Below are positions 30,001 through 39,256 of a stretch of 64,000 nt of DNA, one piece after another. Origin of the DNA: Montifringilla adamsi (Eukaryota > Chordata > Aves > Passeriformes > Passeridae); assembly GCA_017590115.1 (NCBI GenBank), contig JAGGNK010006892.1:14237736-14301735 (forward strand). The letters are read 5' to 3'. Within the stretch, counting starts at the first letter, position 1; every line of letters begins with the position of its first letter. The position numbers were made by a program, and so were the translations under genes. The notes under the pieces were generated by a model. It was not told where the DNA came from. It searched no databases and saw nothing but the letters and a program-made list of their open reading frames with translations.

Positions 30001-33000
30001 ATTTTCCAGTACAGAGTCTGCTGCTGTCACTGCTGGTGCAAGGCTTGAGTTGTCTGCCACTGGGCTGATGATGCAGTTAGAAAAATCCCTCAGTGTATAT
30101 TAGAACTGAGTAACCGTGGAAAACCTCATTGTAAATCAATCTCTTGTTGCATTTTCATTGAATCAGCAAGACACACAGCTTTCAGCAAACTACATATGGA
30201 TCTGGAAATGAGACTTGTATCTTTAACGCAAAAATTAAGTTTGGAAAACAAAAATAAAGCTGTTAGAAGGTTGCAAGCAAGAAGCATTCAGAAAGCCTGA
30301 AGTGCTTTCCTCAAGGAATAATAACATTAAGCAGATCAATTCCAGGAATAAGTGACTCAGAGCAATTTGTAAGAAAACAGACATCAAAAGTGTTCAGTTG
30401 TAGACCAGAAAAGAAGCAAGGTACCCAGAACTCGAGCTGACTCTCAGGAACAGCAGAAGTGGGAAGCAAACAGCTCTGAACACGTTCAGACATAATCAGC
30501 TCTGGTTTTGGCTGTAGAGACTCAGCAGCCATGCTTACAAGACAGCTGAAGTGCATTATTTTTACATAAGGTGTAACCATTATCTATTATTTTATTCTAT
30601 AGTTTTGTAACTTTATTTCACAGCTTCAAATCTGTGATTTGGGGTAAGTTAAGCTGATAAGGACTTCATTCTGTTTTGTGAGCCTTGCAACTGCTGACAG
30701 TGGCTTATGCAGAGCTCACTGCACCTGCTGCTGCAGTGTGTCTCTGTCTTAGAGATGTGCTTTCATTGCACTGCACTGCTGAGCTTAGGAGTTGGTCTTT
30801 GTTACCATATGTCAATCCTAGCTTAGGCACTAGCCTGAAAGATTCCTGGTAGGGCAGTAGGATGTTGGAGAATGCATCAGAACCTCCAAGTGTGCTGAGC
30901 TTTACAGCAGTGACTCTTATTCCAGGTGTGTGTGTCCAGGTGTAGACAGGTGGCTCCTGAATCACAGTGCTCCTGATAGTTTTGCAGAAGCCTGGCATTC
31001 AGTTTATATGTATCTATGATTTAGTTAGACATCCTTTATTTACTTGTAATGTACTTTGAATGGAAAATCTTTTTTCATAGTAAAGTTTGAGGAACATAAT
31101 GATTTTTTGTACTGCATCCTCTGTCAGATCCTGCAGAGGAAACAAAGGGTCATAACTTATTGTTTCATCTCCCAGTTACATATGTTGCTTTTACTTTTCT
31201 CTTTTCTTGGGGCATAATGAAAACTGTTCCTCTGGAGAAATTGTACATTTTGTTATGCATCATGTTTCAAGTACAAGAGATAATATGAACTCTTTTCATG
31301 ACCTATGATCTAGCTGAGCTGTGTGCCATATATCCTTCTAGAAGTATAATTTAATGCACCAGGGTTTATTTTGTGGTGAAACAAATGCAGAAGTGACATG
31401 TAGAATTCAAATACATGGTTCTAAAAGGTACTCTGGACAATGCCATGCTGCTGAGAAAAATCTTTGTGTACATTGCAATGTCAGGTGTTTTCATCAAGGA
31501 CACCCTGCTTATTGTTATTATACACCTTCTTAGGTAACTCCTTTGAACCAGAAGTCATACCTAAGTTAGTTTCTATTTTGTTATTCAGTATGATACTCAG
31601 CTGAAGTCTGTCTCGGTCTAGGGGGTGTTTGAAGGAGACCTTTCGCCTTCGTACCTGGTGCAGCCACTGCCTGTTCCAGGAGAAACCTTTCCTGTCACAG
31701 TTACCCACTTGGTGTCCCCCAAGGAGGTAAGTGTTTCTGGTCAGCATCTCACATGCTGCAGTCCCACTGAGGTGGGAAACAGACATCACAGCTGGCCATC
31801 TTAGAGTATTAGAGGCTGCAAAATGGTCCTGAGCTATTGGTGCAAGGCAGCTCTCTGGATGAACACTGAGTTGAAATAACCTCATAGGTGGGGCAGTGAA
31901 ACACTAAGCATTTCTCTAGAAAAATGAATTGAAAGAATTACACTACTGAAGTCCGGTAGTTAGCTTTTTTTTAATAAGAAAGTAGGTTGTTGGGATTTAA
32001 TGTGGCAGAACAATAGTGAATTTTGTGTAAGCCCACACAACTTCCTGGAGTTGTGCCCAGTCTCCCAGGCAAAAGGCAGAATGTCATGTGCATTGATTGA
32101 ATGAAAGATTCCTATGTGGTATTTGAATATTGAATGATGAAATAGAGAAGAAAGAGGAGTAAGGAGATGCTGAACCTTTCAAAGATGGGATCTGGATTAA
32201 AAGTAATCTTTCAATAATGGTTGGAGTTCCTGGTTTCTAAATTAACTGCAGAAAATAGTAACATCAGAGCCTTTTCTTTAAATAGGTTTATATTTGTCTT
32301 GATTCTTCTGAGAACCTTACAAAGCGCTCTGCCACAGAGAGATCTGGCAGCTGTGACTCAGAGAGCCTTAGTAAAGCCTTGAAGTGGTGCAATAAAATTG
32401 TAAAGACACTTCCTCATCTAACAAACTTCAAAAAAGGTACATTGTGTGTTTATTTTCCCTGTTGTCTCATGTGAATATTCAGAAAGCCTGAGTTTCCTTT
32501 CGTATTTCTATGTATCTTTAAATAAAAGTTTTGGAGAGTAAGGAATAAGATCACACTATAATTACATGTTACACTGTAGTACGTTTTTACTCTTCATTAA
32601 ATTGAGGATTTTTTGTCATTCTCCTCCACTGGAAAATGATGGACATAACTCAAACTCCTGATGCCTGTTAGAGTTATGAACTGACTTTAGATCCCATTTG
32701 GCAGTAATACAACTTTACCCTAAAGGCGCCTGTCACTGAACTGTGACAGTTTTATTGAATATTCAAAAGACAAACGTTACGTACAGAAAGTCATGTTATA
32801 AATGTTTAGAAGCTGTGTGAGCCCTAAGGAGCACCACTTTAATGTCCACAGCTGTTGGGCTTAAACTAACACAAGTATGGCTGTCTAAAACCTGGTGAAG
32901 AAAGCAGTTCTCACTCATACTTGATTCTGCCAACTCAAAACTCTGGGTGAGCTTTTAGGCATTATCTGCCTCCTGTCTTCCAGACCTGTCTTTTCACTTG

Positions 33001-35418
33001 GAGATCAGTCTGTTTGCTAACTGGATTGTGCAGATGAGTCCAAGTTGAAAAGCTGGAACATTAAACTGTTTGGATCACTTACCCTTTTAATCAAGCAATT
33101 CGCTGTTATTTCTCACCATTGCCACGTGAGGTAGAGAAACTTGACTTAAATTGTATAGTACTGATTGGAGTGGAATTCAGAGAGAATTCGAGGATGCATG
33201 GAACAAAATCGTAGTACAGTTTTGATGAGGAAGAAGAGACTTAATCTTGGTCACAAAGTAAAGTGGATTTTCAGGGTCAGTTTGTACTGCACTGAGTACT
33301 GTGGGGTGTTCTGTGATGGTTTTGGTTTTTTCTTTCTTTTACAGAACTGCCTTGCCTTGCAGAGTATGTGGATGGTTTATGGTATAGAGCCAAGCTCCTC
33401 TCTATTACACAGCTTGTCCCTGTTCAGATTCTGGTTCAGTTTGTTGACTATGGTACTTACTTAGTTGCCCCAACCAGCAGGTAAATAAGAAATAACTGCA
33501 TGTAAAATGTCTATGTATGTGTATGTATGTACTTAAATCATAAAATATGTACTTAAAAATAAATATATTTATGTTACATTTATTATTAATTCTCCTAGAA
33601 CTATGTATATATTTTTTACCATAATTTACTATTGTATTTCAGTTAGAGAGAAAGTGTTTTGGCTGGTTAAATTTCTGTCTGCAGGGTGTGGAGTTTGTGC
33701 ACCTGCTTCTCTGTTCCAGGTTGTTCTGAGAAGCCCATTATTATTATATCAGATTTCTCCATTATCTCCACTTAACCTGTGAGTGGGCTCAGGTTAATCT
33801 GCTTCTGCACGTGAGAACCTTTACTCAAAACAAGGGCTGAACCCTCCAGGTGTACAAACAAATCCCAATCTTGTGTGACTGTCTTCTACACAGAAGACAG
33901 CTGGGGAATAAACTGAGGGGTAAGGAGTATTGAGTGGGACATAGCCTGCTCTGCCTGTGTGGAAAATGGAAGTTCAGGTCCCTGTTCTGTGCAGTTCTGA
34001 GATGCTCTGGACTGCTCCTGTGCTGACACAGATGTCAGCTGAGCGTCTCAAACATCCCAGGCTTTCAGGGTTCTGTAAGCCTGTCTGAATTTCTCATACG
34101 TATACATTTACATATGTGTGGATAGTACATAGTACTACAGTGCATATATAGAAGCTGTGTATATATATATAAAATATTATATATATACACACACATATAT
34201 ATGTACTGCTTAATCACAATGACTTGCTCTCAAGCTTATTGTGGAATGTACACTTCCTTGCTGAAGATGATGCAGAAATGGGGATTTGAACAGATTTTGT
34301 GCTTTACAGTCTGTTAGGGTCTTGGGAGACTGTCTCTTCTGTTTCAGAGTTGCATTTCTCTCCTTCCCCATTCCCTTGCTTCTGGGATAGAGAGATAAAG
34401 AATGGGGAGATGACAATGTAAACCCCCAGTACCTATTACCAGTGGTGTGTCTAGAGCACATTCAGGTGTGAAGCATTTGGACCACAAAGGTTTGTGGAGC
34501 TGCATTGTGGTGATTCACACTTGGAACCCTGTGCTGCAGTCTCCTGGGACTTCTCCCTGAACGGGGTACTGGGGAGGGGTCTCTGAAGCTGGGCTGCTTT
34601 CTGATAGCTCCTCTGCTAAGTCCTTCAGCGGGCCTAGCCCTGCTTGAGGAATTGTTGGGTCTGATGTTGGCATGTTTCTGTAGAGCAGGGACTCCAGTCC
34701 TGGTTCCCACAGCATATAAGTGCTGTGTGAGCCACACAGCCATCCTGATGTCCTTACTCCTGGTGGATTGCCGTGGGCAAACGCTTCTCCTTTTGCTTTC
34801 AGATTGCGTCACATACCTTGTCATCTGCTGAAGTACCCAGTTCAAGCAGTACGAGTTCTGTTGGCTGGATTTAGACCTGCTTCAGATGACAAAAACGTGG
34901 AAAGAATTCCTTATTCCCCAGAATGGAGCCTGAAGGCATTGTGGACCATGGTGGACTGTGTTGAAGGAAAGCGTCTCTCTGCTTCCATACTTGTAAGAAA
35001 TGCGGTTTTTTTTTATCCTTGTTCTTGCTGAGCCTAAAATTCTTACTAGTACTCTAAGTCTTTGTTTTACTGTTAATCCTCATAGTTTAAAATTGAAAAC
35101 CATTTACCATGAAGGAAAGCTAAGAGAAAATGGTGTGGTGTTCTTAATTCTGCAATCATGAACTTTCTGAGCATTCCTATTATTTTAAAACCAGTTTACA
35201 TAAAAACAGGTGTTCTTTTTACATTCACAGTTCTATTTAGACAGTGAGTGTAGCCAATGAAATCTTTCAGTATCAGTTTGAGATTTAAATCTGTAACTGT
35301 CAACACTGTGAACTTTCAGACTGTTTCACCAGAGGTCACCATTTCTCTGTATGGAGATGACAAAAATCTGGTTCATCTGAAGTTGATAGAAATGGGTCTT
35401 GCAGAGTTGGATCAGTGA
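132..35418 (+). CDS. RNF17: RNF17 (TDRD4), RING finger and multi-Tudor protein, 5'-partial
   Basis: Exons joined in frame: 132-231, 1236-1271, 1442-1522, 2914-3011, 3820-3991, 5321-5397, 7704-7778 (probable), 8888-9033, 10577-10738, 11344-11536, 11937-12129, 13465-13655, 14231-14369, 14829-14982, 15680-15795, 16787-16907, 17628-17745, 19392-19610, 20582-20732, 21622-21740, 22329-22419, 23249-23364, 23678-23985, 25049-25212, 26013-26132, 28484-28564, 29197-29322, 31622-31726, 32286-32436, 33345-33480, 34803-34992, 35320-35418. All phases agree and give about 1,448 residues ending at TGA 35416-35418. Human RNF17 is about 1,620 residues, so roughly the first 100-200, including the RING finger, lie before this window. 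Identity rests on collinear similarity to human RNF17, for example [32 protein letters not shown] and [13 protein letters not shown] stretches, plus five Tudor modules. Family knowledge: a germ-cell granule protein required in spermatogenesis that restrains piRNA ping-pong amplification. Splice sites were placed by eye; a minor exon could be missing. Confidence 0.93.
899..1039. repeat. two long G homopolymers in an RNF17 intron
   Basis: Seventeen consecutive G at 899-915 and eighteen at 1022-1039, the second preceded by GGGGGGCCCCC. Both lie in the intron between the exons ending at 231 and starting at 1236. They could form G-quadruplexes, and exact lengths may be unreliable. Confidence 0.9.
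6062..6090. repeat. 29-base G homopolymer
   Basis: An uninterrupted run of G follows CTCTGGTACT, in the RNF17 intron 5398-7703. Short ORFs that read poly-glycine through it are artefacts. Confidence 0.9.
6178..6735 (-). mobile_element. CR1 LINE fragments, antisense, in RNF17 intron
   Basis: The + strand reads as the reverse complement of CR1 3' regions: ACTGAGTCCAACCATTAACC, then TCACAGAGTCATAAAATGGT with TTGCTCAGAGCCCCATCCAG and later CTCCAGGGATGGTGACTCAG. At least two pieces abut. All are degraded. Confidence 0.85.
7704..7778 (+). CDS. RNF17: probable extra RNF17 exon in a poorly conserved region
   Basis: A 75 bp open segment is flanked by a pyrimidine-rich AG acceptor (TCTTCTCTTGAG) and a GTAAGT donor. 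It enters and leaves in phase 2, exactly as required between the exons ending at 5397 and starting at 8888. The product contains [15 protein letters not shown], which can be aligned with the human RNF17 stretch around SEIICMF and GKIEF. Skipping it also keeps the frame, so it could be alternative or absent. The call is inference from phase and weak similarity. Confidence 0.6.
8070..8190 (-). mobile_element. CR1 3'-end fragment, antisense
   Basis: Contains ATTGAGTCCAACTGTAAACC, CACTGCCAAGGC and CTAAACCATGTCCCTGG, the usual reverse-complement CR1 tail. It lies in the RNF17 intron 7779-8887. Confidence 0.85.
9455..9575 (+). mobile_element. short CR1 fragment, sense
   Basis: GAATCTGGAGTACTGTGTCC and the following bases match the CR1 motif around GAGTACTGTGTCCAG. 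It lies in the GC-AG intron of RNF17 (9034-10576). Confidence 0.6.
10577..12129 (+). CDS. RNF17: RNF17 exons encoding extended Tudor module 1
   Basis: Three exons (10577-10738, 11344-11536, 11937-12129) encode window residues about 262-444. The SN-like half starts at [15 protein letters not shown]. The Tudor core has GMWCRGTI near residue 325 and FLIDFGSS near residue 368; the usual DYGN turn is therefore DFGS. Tudor barrels of this family bind symmetrically dimethylated arginines on PIWI proteins through an aromatic cage; whether this one does is not shown by sequence. The module continues into a linker ending in [11 protein letters not shown], as in the human protein. Confidence 0.9.
13465..15795 (+). 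CDS. RNF17: RNF17 exons encoding linker and extended Tudor module 2
   Basis: Exons 13465-13655, 14231-14369, 14829-14982 and 15680-15795 encode window residues about 445-644. The first carries [13 protein letters not shown] and [12 protein letters not shown]. The SN-like start is [15 protein letters not shown]. The Tudor core is GNWYRAQI (about 596-603) and KYVDYGNI (616-623), with Y617, Y620 and N622 giving the most canonical cage of the five modules. This is the best candidate for dimethyl-arginine binding. Confidence 0.92.
16135..16230. repeat. T/G-rich low-complexity tract
   Basis: Almost pure T with interspersed G (TTTG and TTGT units) in the RNF17 intron 15796-16786. ORFs on both strands through it are composition artefacts. 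Confidence 0.85.
16787..21740 (+). CDS. RNF17: RNF17 exons encoding inter-Tudor region and Tudor module 3
   Basis: Exons 16787-16907, 17628-17745, 19392-19610, 20582-20732 and 21622-21740 encode window residues about 645-887. [15 protein letters not shown] (775-789) opens the SN-like half. The Tudor core is GQWQRGQI followed by VLLYDSGAE (848-856). The WYRA motif is replaced by WQRG and the D-Y-G turn by Y-D-S-G, so this barrel probably lacks a working aromatic cage; the human copy reads YDVG at the same place. Intron 17746-19391 contains a probable retroviral remnant. Confidence 0.9.
18640..19235. mobile_element. probable endogenous-retrovirus/LTR-derived remnant in RNF17 intron
   Basis: The segment around 18770-18850 (ATAAAGACAGAAATCACTTA and following) and the C/T-rich stretch to 19200 resemble a class of avian LTR-element remnants I recognise from bird introns. 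No intact gene or clear terminal repeats are seen, and subfamily and boundaries are uncertain. Confidence 0.4.
22329..26132 (+). CDS. RNF17: RNF17 exons encoding region before and including Tudor module 4
   Basis: Exons 22329-22419, 23249-23364, 23678-23985, 25049-25212 and 26013-26132 encode window residues about 887-1153. The 308 bp exon is a serine/glutamate-rich linker ending in [15 protein letters not shown]. The Tudor core is [12 protein letters not shown] and [14 protein letters not shown] (1114-1127). The turn is DRG instead of DYG. The pattern VRGSDT.WYR is shared with human RNF17. Confidence 0.92.
26690..28070 (+). mobile_element. CR1 LINE, sense, internally deleted, in RNF17 intron
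   Basis: 27590-28070 is a clear CR1 3' region: a GGGAACAGGCTGCT-like block, AAGGTCTTTTCCAACTCAAA and a terminal TCTATGATTCTGTG. Upstream, 27200-27480 resembles CR1 5' leader sequence (CAGGGACGTCACTGAGAGG). The reverse-transcriptase ORF expected between them is missing. The part before about 27180 is G-rich repeat-like sequence of uncertain origin. It lies between RNF17 exons ending at 26132 and starting at 28484. Confidence 0.75.
28484..35418 (+). CDS. RNF17: RNF17 exons encoding Tudor module 5 and C-terminus
   Basis: Exons 28484-28564, 29197-29322, 31622-31726, 32286-32436, 33345-33480, 34803-34992 and 35320-35418 encode window residues 1154-1448. Recognisable stretches are [39 protein letters not shown] and [12 protein letters not shown] (1336-1347). 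The final exon has [10 protein letters not shown] and ends [14 protein letters not shown], like the human C-terminus. About 18-20 residues present in human between KYC and LLSAE have no clear counterpart between 29322 and 31622. Confidence 0.92.
34140..34205. repeat. TA/CA microsatellite
   Basis: Alternating TATATA and ACACAC runs in the RNF17 intron 33481-34802. Confidence 0.85.
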
Positions 35419-35663
35419 CACGTAAGTGCAGTGACCATGAACTACAAATTCATACCACTAGGGACGGATGATTGCAGAAGCTGTAAGTGAAGTATAAACT
35501 GCCAGTAATGTGGACAACTAAAGTTTATTTGAGAAAAAATCCCTTCTGTCCACACATCCATTCTATTAGTAAAGTATTTAACATAAAACAAAAAGTTGTT
35601 AAAAATTAACTTTTTTACATACCATTACTGAAACCCTCAGTTTTAAGAATTTACAGGCACTGA

Positions 35664-35686
35664 AATAAAGAAGGCACTGAAATAAA
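35664..35686 (+). terminator. RNF17: doubled AATAAA polyadenylation signal of RNF17
   Basis: AATAAA occurs at 35664-35669 and again at 35681-35686, about 250-270 bases after the RNF17 stop codon. Both sit in a perfect 17 bp tandem repeat (35656-35672 and 35673-35689). They are the first AATAAA hexamers after the stop codon and imply a short 3' UTR of about 280 bases. Confidence 0.6.
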
Positions 35687-35689
35687 GAA

Positions 35690-37780
35690 CCCTGGGGTGG
35701 TAGAACATAAAGAGCTGCTGCTGCCAGTAACTGAAAAAGGCAATTTGCAGATGTGGCAGTGTACTCTGCCCAAACAATCAAAACTAATCTTTATTTTCTG
35801 CTTTTGATCTGTGTCAGGTGCTGGTGGTTCTCAGTGGTTGCTCAGGCAAACATCAATGATAACATGCTGGTGTCCACATGTCTAGACAAACATGGAAAAT
35901 GTTTAACGAAGAGCTTTTTACTATGTGTATAAAGGTCTTCATTAAGGTTATGTGTTATCCATGGGGAATACCAGAGACTTGGATTTTCAGATTTCTTGGC
36001 CAACCTTATGTCATTTTTCTTTCCCATTTATTTATTCCTATTCCCTTCCCATTTTATAAGCACTCTTCTAGCAGATGTGAACAGATAATGTTCCTAACAC
36101 TTTCTAATGTTGGAATAGTGAAACTTTATATCCACATCTCAATCTTTTCTGGCCTTGGAGCCTTAAGTTTTGTCCTGTGATACCCATCTCATAGGAGTCG
36201 ATGGAACTAATGCATAATAGTGGTGAAGAATTAGATCAAAAGCTGATGCTGGTACACTTTTTCTAGTATCTTGTTAAAAGACTTGGAGGGAAGATGAACT
36301 TTCATTATTGTGACATAACTCTTGTTTGTGTTTCAGATTTATTTGGTGGTAGACATCTCCACCCAGCACCAGATAGGGAGCAAACAGCTGGGGCTGCTTT
36401 ACTGTCTTTGTTCTGGAACACGTTTGCATTGTTGCTGGTTTCTGTTTTCACTTTCAGGTGTTGTTACACCTCTTTCACTTCAGAGTTTGGGAATAAACAG
36501 TTTGGTCAGCATGCATCTGAAAGCTTGTTTTCCTTTACTGCTGCAGTATGTGAGGTTTTTTTGGGTGTCTCTTCATTGTACTAAATCCTTTACCTGTAAA
36601 AGTCAGCCCCTCCCAGTCTCTCCAAGGAGAGCTTTGTCTAGATTATGAAGGAAAGCATTTGTGTGATGACTCCACAGCCTCTCCAGGCAGCCAGTTCCAG
36701 GGCTCGGTCACCCTCCCAGTAAATCACCCTCTTGCTGTTCAGAGGGAACCTGCTGTGCTTCAGTCTGTGCTCATACACACAGAGCCTTGCACACATCTCT
36801 TCCTTCAAGCTCCCACAAAAGCAAGGGTCCAAAGCTGATCTCTGTGACCAGGCACAAGGGGACAAGCAGTGCAAGGATCCTGTTGCACTTCCAGAACCTG
36901 TTCTGGTACTAACCACACATGTCCTAGGTTGCAAATACCCCAGAGAAGCTCATGCTCATTTTCAACATGTTTTCATTTAAAGACCAAAACCCCACTGTTT
37001 GTCACCCATCTTGAAAGCGACTCAGCCCTGAATTACGTAACAGCTGCTGTTGGAGCAGTTGGACCCGAAAGCCCGGGACCTGTCTCTGCACCCAGCCAGG
37101 GAACTTCTGGGGTGAGTGAGCACAGTTCTCATTGCCACCCTGTGAGTAATAAAGGGCATAGACAGAGTAAGGACAGAGCTGGCCTTCACTGAGGAGAAAG
37201 GGGAGGGGGCAGAGGAGACTAGGAGAAGAAAGTGTCTTCTAGCGTGTGGGAGAAGGAAACAAATTACTCAACATGCACAAGAATGGAGACTCAGAGCAGC
37301 CAGCCCAGCAGCAACCTTTTGATAGTAGGTACGGCAGAATTTTGAAAGACAAGTCAGCTTAGAAATAGCTGTTAGGTGGGAAAACTGGATGAGGTGACTT
37401 TTTTTTAATTTTCTGGTGTTTCTGAGTAGCTTGGAGAATGAACCTGTCCCCCAGTTTCACCTGTGTTAGCTCTGTGAGTATACAAGAGCAGTTTATAGAA
37501 CAGACACCGCAGTCTGCTAATGCTGTTGCCTCCTAACTCTGAGATGAAGAAAATATGATGAAAGAAAAAGAATAGTCCAAGACTGCCATTCCCTTGGTCT
37601 TTTAAGCAGTAAGTAAACTGATGTCTAAAATATGGTGGGGTCTGCAGTTGTTAGTGTTCAGTGACAGCTGATTTAAAAAACATCCGTTAATGCCGCATGG
37701 CTGAATACCAAATCAGTAAACTGTTTCTTAAACATAGACATGGGGAAAAAAGAATTAGCAAAAGAGCTGATGTAGTAGCA
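35690..37780. other. convergent intergenic region between RNF17 and CENPJ
   Basis: About 2.1 kb separates the two 3' ends. It contains a CR1 remnant (36655-36785) and an exon-like open stretch at about 36983-37110. The rest is unique AT-rich sequence without a recognisable gene. Confidence 0.7.
36655..36785 (-). mobile_element. CR1 fragment, antisense
   Basis: GTTCAGAGGGAACCTGCTGT and CTTCAGTCTGTGCTCAT match the reverse-complement CR1 3' untranslated region (consensus near GTTCAGACGGAACCTCCTGT). Confidence 0.8.
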
Positions 37781-37796
37781 CCCACTGAAAAATAAA

Positions 37797-37802
37797 TTTA
37801 TT
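37797..37802 (-). terminator. CENPJ: CENPJ polyadenylation signal
   Basis: TTTATT on the + strand is AATAAA on the minus strand, about 115 bases after the CENPJ stop codon. A very short 3' UTR results. It is the closest hexamer to the stop in the transcript direction. Confidence 0.55.
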
Positions 37803-37915
37803 TAGAGAAAAGTATAAATAATATATACACAACAAGCTTTAAGCTTTTTCACTTGTTTACAGAAATGTACATTATCTTTGCTGATGTGAGAACTCTTCAA
37901 CAATTTTGACATGGT

Positions 37916-39256
37916 CTACAACTTAGTGTCCATGATAATATTACCATCCTTGTCCTTTATTCTGACTCTGCCAGAGACATACTTGGTTTCCTGCTGTCCA
38001 TTCACGTACACAGTCTTGACAGTCCCATCTGGATACTCCCGTCTCTTAAACTGTGGTGTGTGCAGTTCTCGCTGGCCATTATTGAACTCTATAGTTTTGG
38101 TTCCATCTCTGTGTTAAAGGGGAAAGAAAGCCCCAAGGATTATGAATTGGTGTAAGATTAGTCTCAGAACAAGCATCAGATACGTAAGCCTAAATGAAGG
38201 AAGACTTAAAAACAGTAATTGTCGAAAAATCTGTTAACTGTCTCAGCTGGTTCAGACTCAAAAACCTGTTTCTGCAAAACTGATATGACGTCTTTATACT
38301 TGAGCCTTCACTGCACTTCATCTGCATCAAATCCATCACTGCTAAAATCCAAGGGAAGTTTAAAACTCGGTATTTTGAGCACTATCAGTTACCTGCTGTC
38401 AGTCACGCCTGCTTCCCACACCAGCCAGGTTCCTAGATATTTTTTCTAGAATTATGTGCAAGTAGAGAAGTCTCTTAGGGTATGAGACAATACACTGTCT
38501 ATGCTTCTTCCATGCCACCAAAAAAAAAAAAAAACCCAAACTAAAAAAACCCCAAACTCAAGCAGTAACTGTGTGTTCACAGTGTAGTCCATTGAAATGC
38601 AAACCTGCAGGAGATGTAGAAGCACACCTGTCACCACATAGTGTCCCTGTCACTGAGCCCCACGTGCTGCCATCCCCTGCCCAGCCCAGGGCCCCAGAAG
38701 GAAAAGCTCACCGCTGCACACGAACAACGGTGCCATCAGGAAAGATACTTTCTTCTTGGCCATCTGTAAATAGACTCTTAATTGTCTGATCAGGGAAGGT
38801 TATTTCCTTCTTGCCATCAGGATAATGCTTCTCTGAAATGTATTTTGAGACAATATGCTTATTACATAAATTCGTATCTATATCTGGGCAATAATTCTGG
38901 CAGTGGAGTTGAATGATTTCTTTACCTATTTGTCCATTGGAAAAGTGCAAGACCTCTAGGCCGTCAGCGTATGTAGTGTGAGTAGTCTTAGCATCAGCAT
39001 AATAATAAATCTGCAGACAACAGTTGAGATTTAGCGTAACTAAAGTTTTAAATGAGGGTACACGTGCTGCAGCTAAATAAGCGTTTATTGAAAAATGTAG
39101 ATATAGGATACCTACCACTGTTTGATCAGGCATAATCTGTTTCACATCCCCATTGAAGAAGGTTATAGTTATGGTCTTCCCATCAGAGCCCACTTTTTTC
39201 CATGTTCCATTTGGGAAAAATATAAGGTGACAGCCATTTTTCAAAACCTTCTCAAC
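37916..39256 (-). CDS. CENPJ: CENPJ exons 13-16: TCP10/G-box C-terminal domain
   Basis: Exons 39116-39256, 38926-39010, 38712-38832 and 37916-38108 encode residues 1147-1325. The repeated glycine-rich beta-hairpin units are visible: [92 protein letters not shown]. This solvent-exposed single beta sheet is the STIL-binding (TCP) domain of CPAP. The protein ends [10 protein letters not shown] followed by TAG. Confidence 0.97.

Noticed and set aside
30409..30420. 12 bp phase-0 micro-exon candidate (KRSK) in RNF17
   Set aside because: The splice sites look plausible, but the segment is too short to support without transcript evidence.
31589..31621. Upstream acceptor for the RNF17 exon at 31622
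   Set aside because: Using the AG near 31589 or 31600 introduces an in-frame TAG at the exon boundary.
37911..38117. + strand ORF of 68 residues
   Set aside because: It is antisense to the last CENPJ exon, whose reading is unambiguous.
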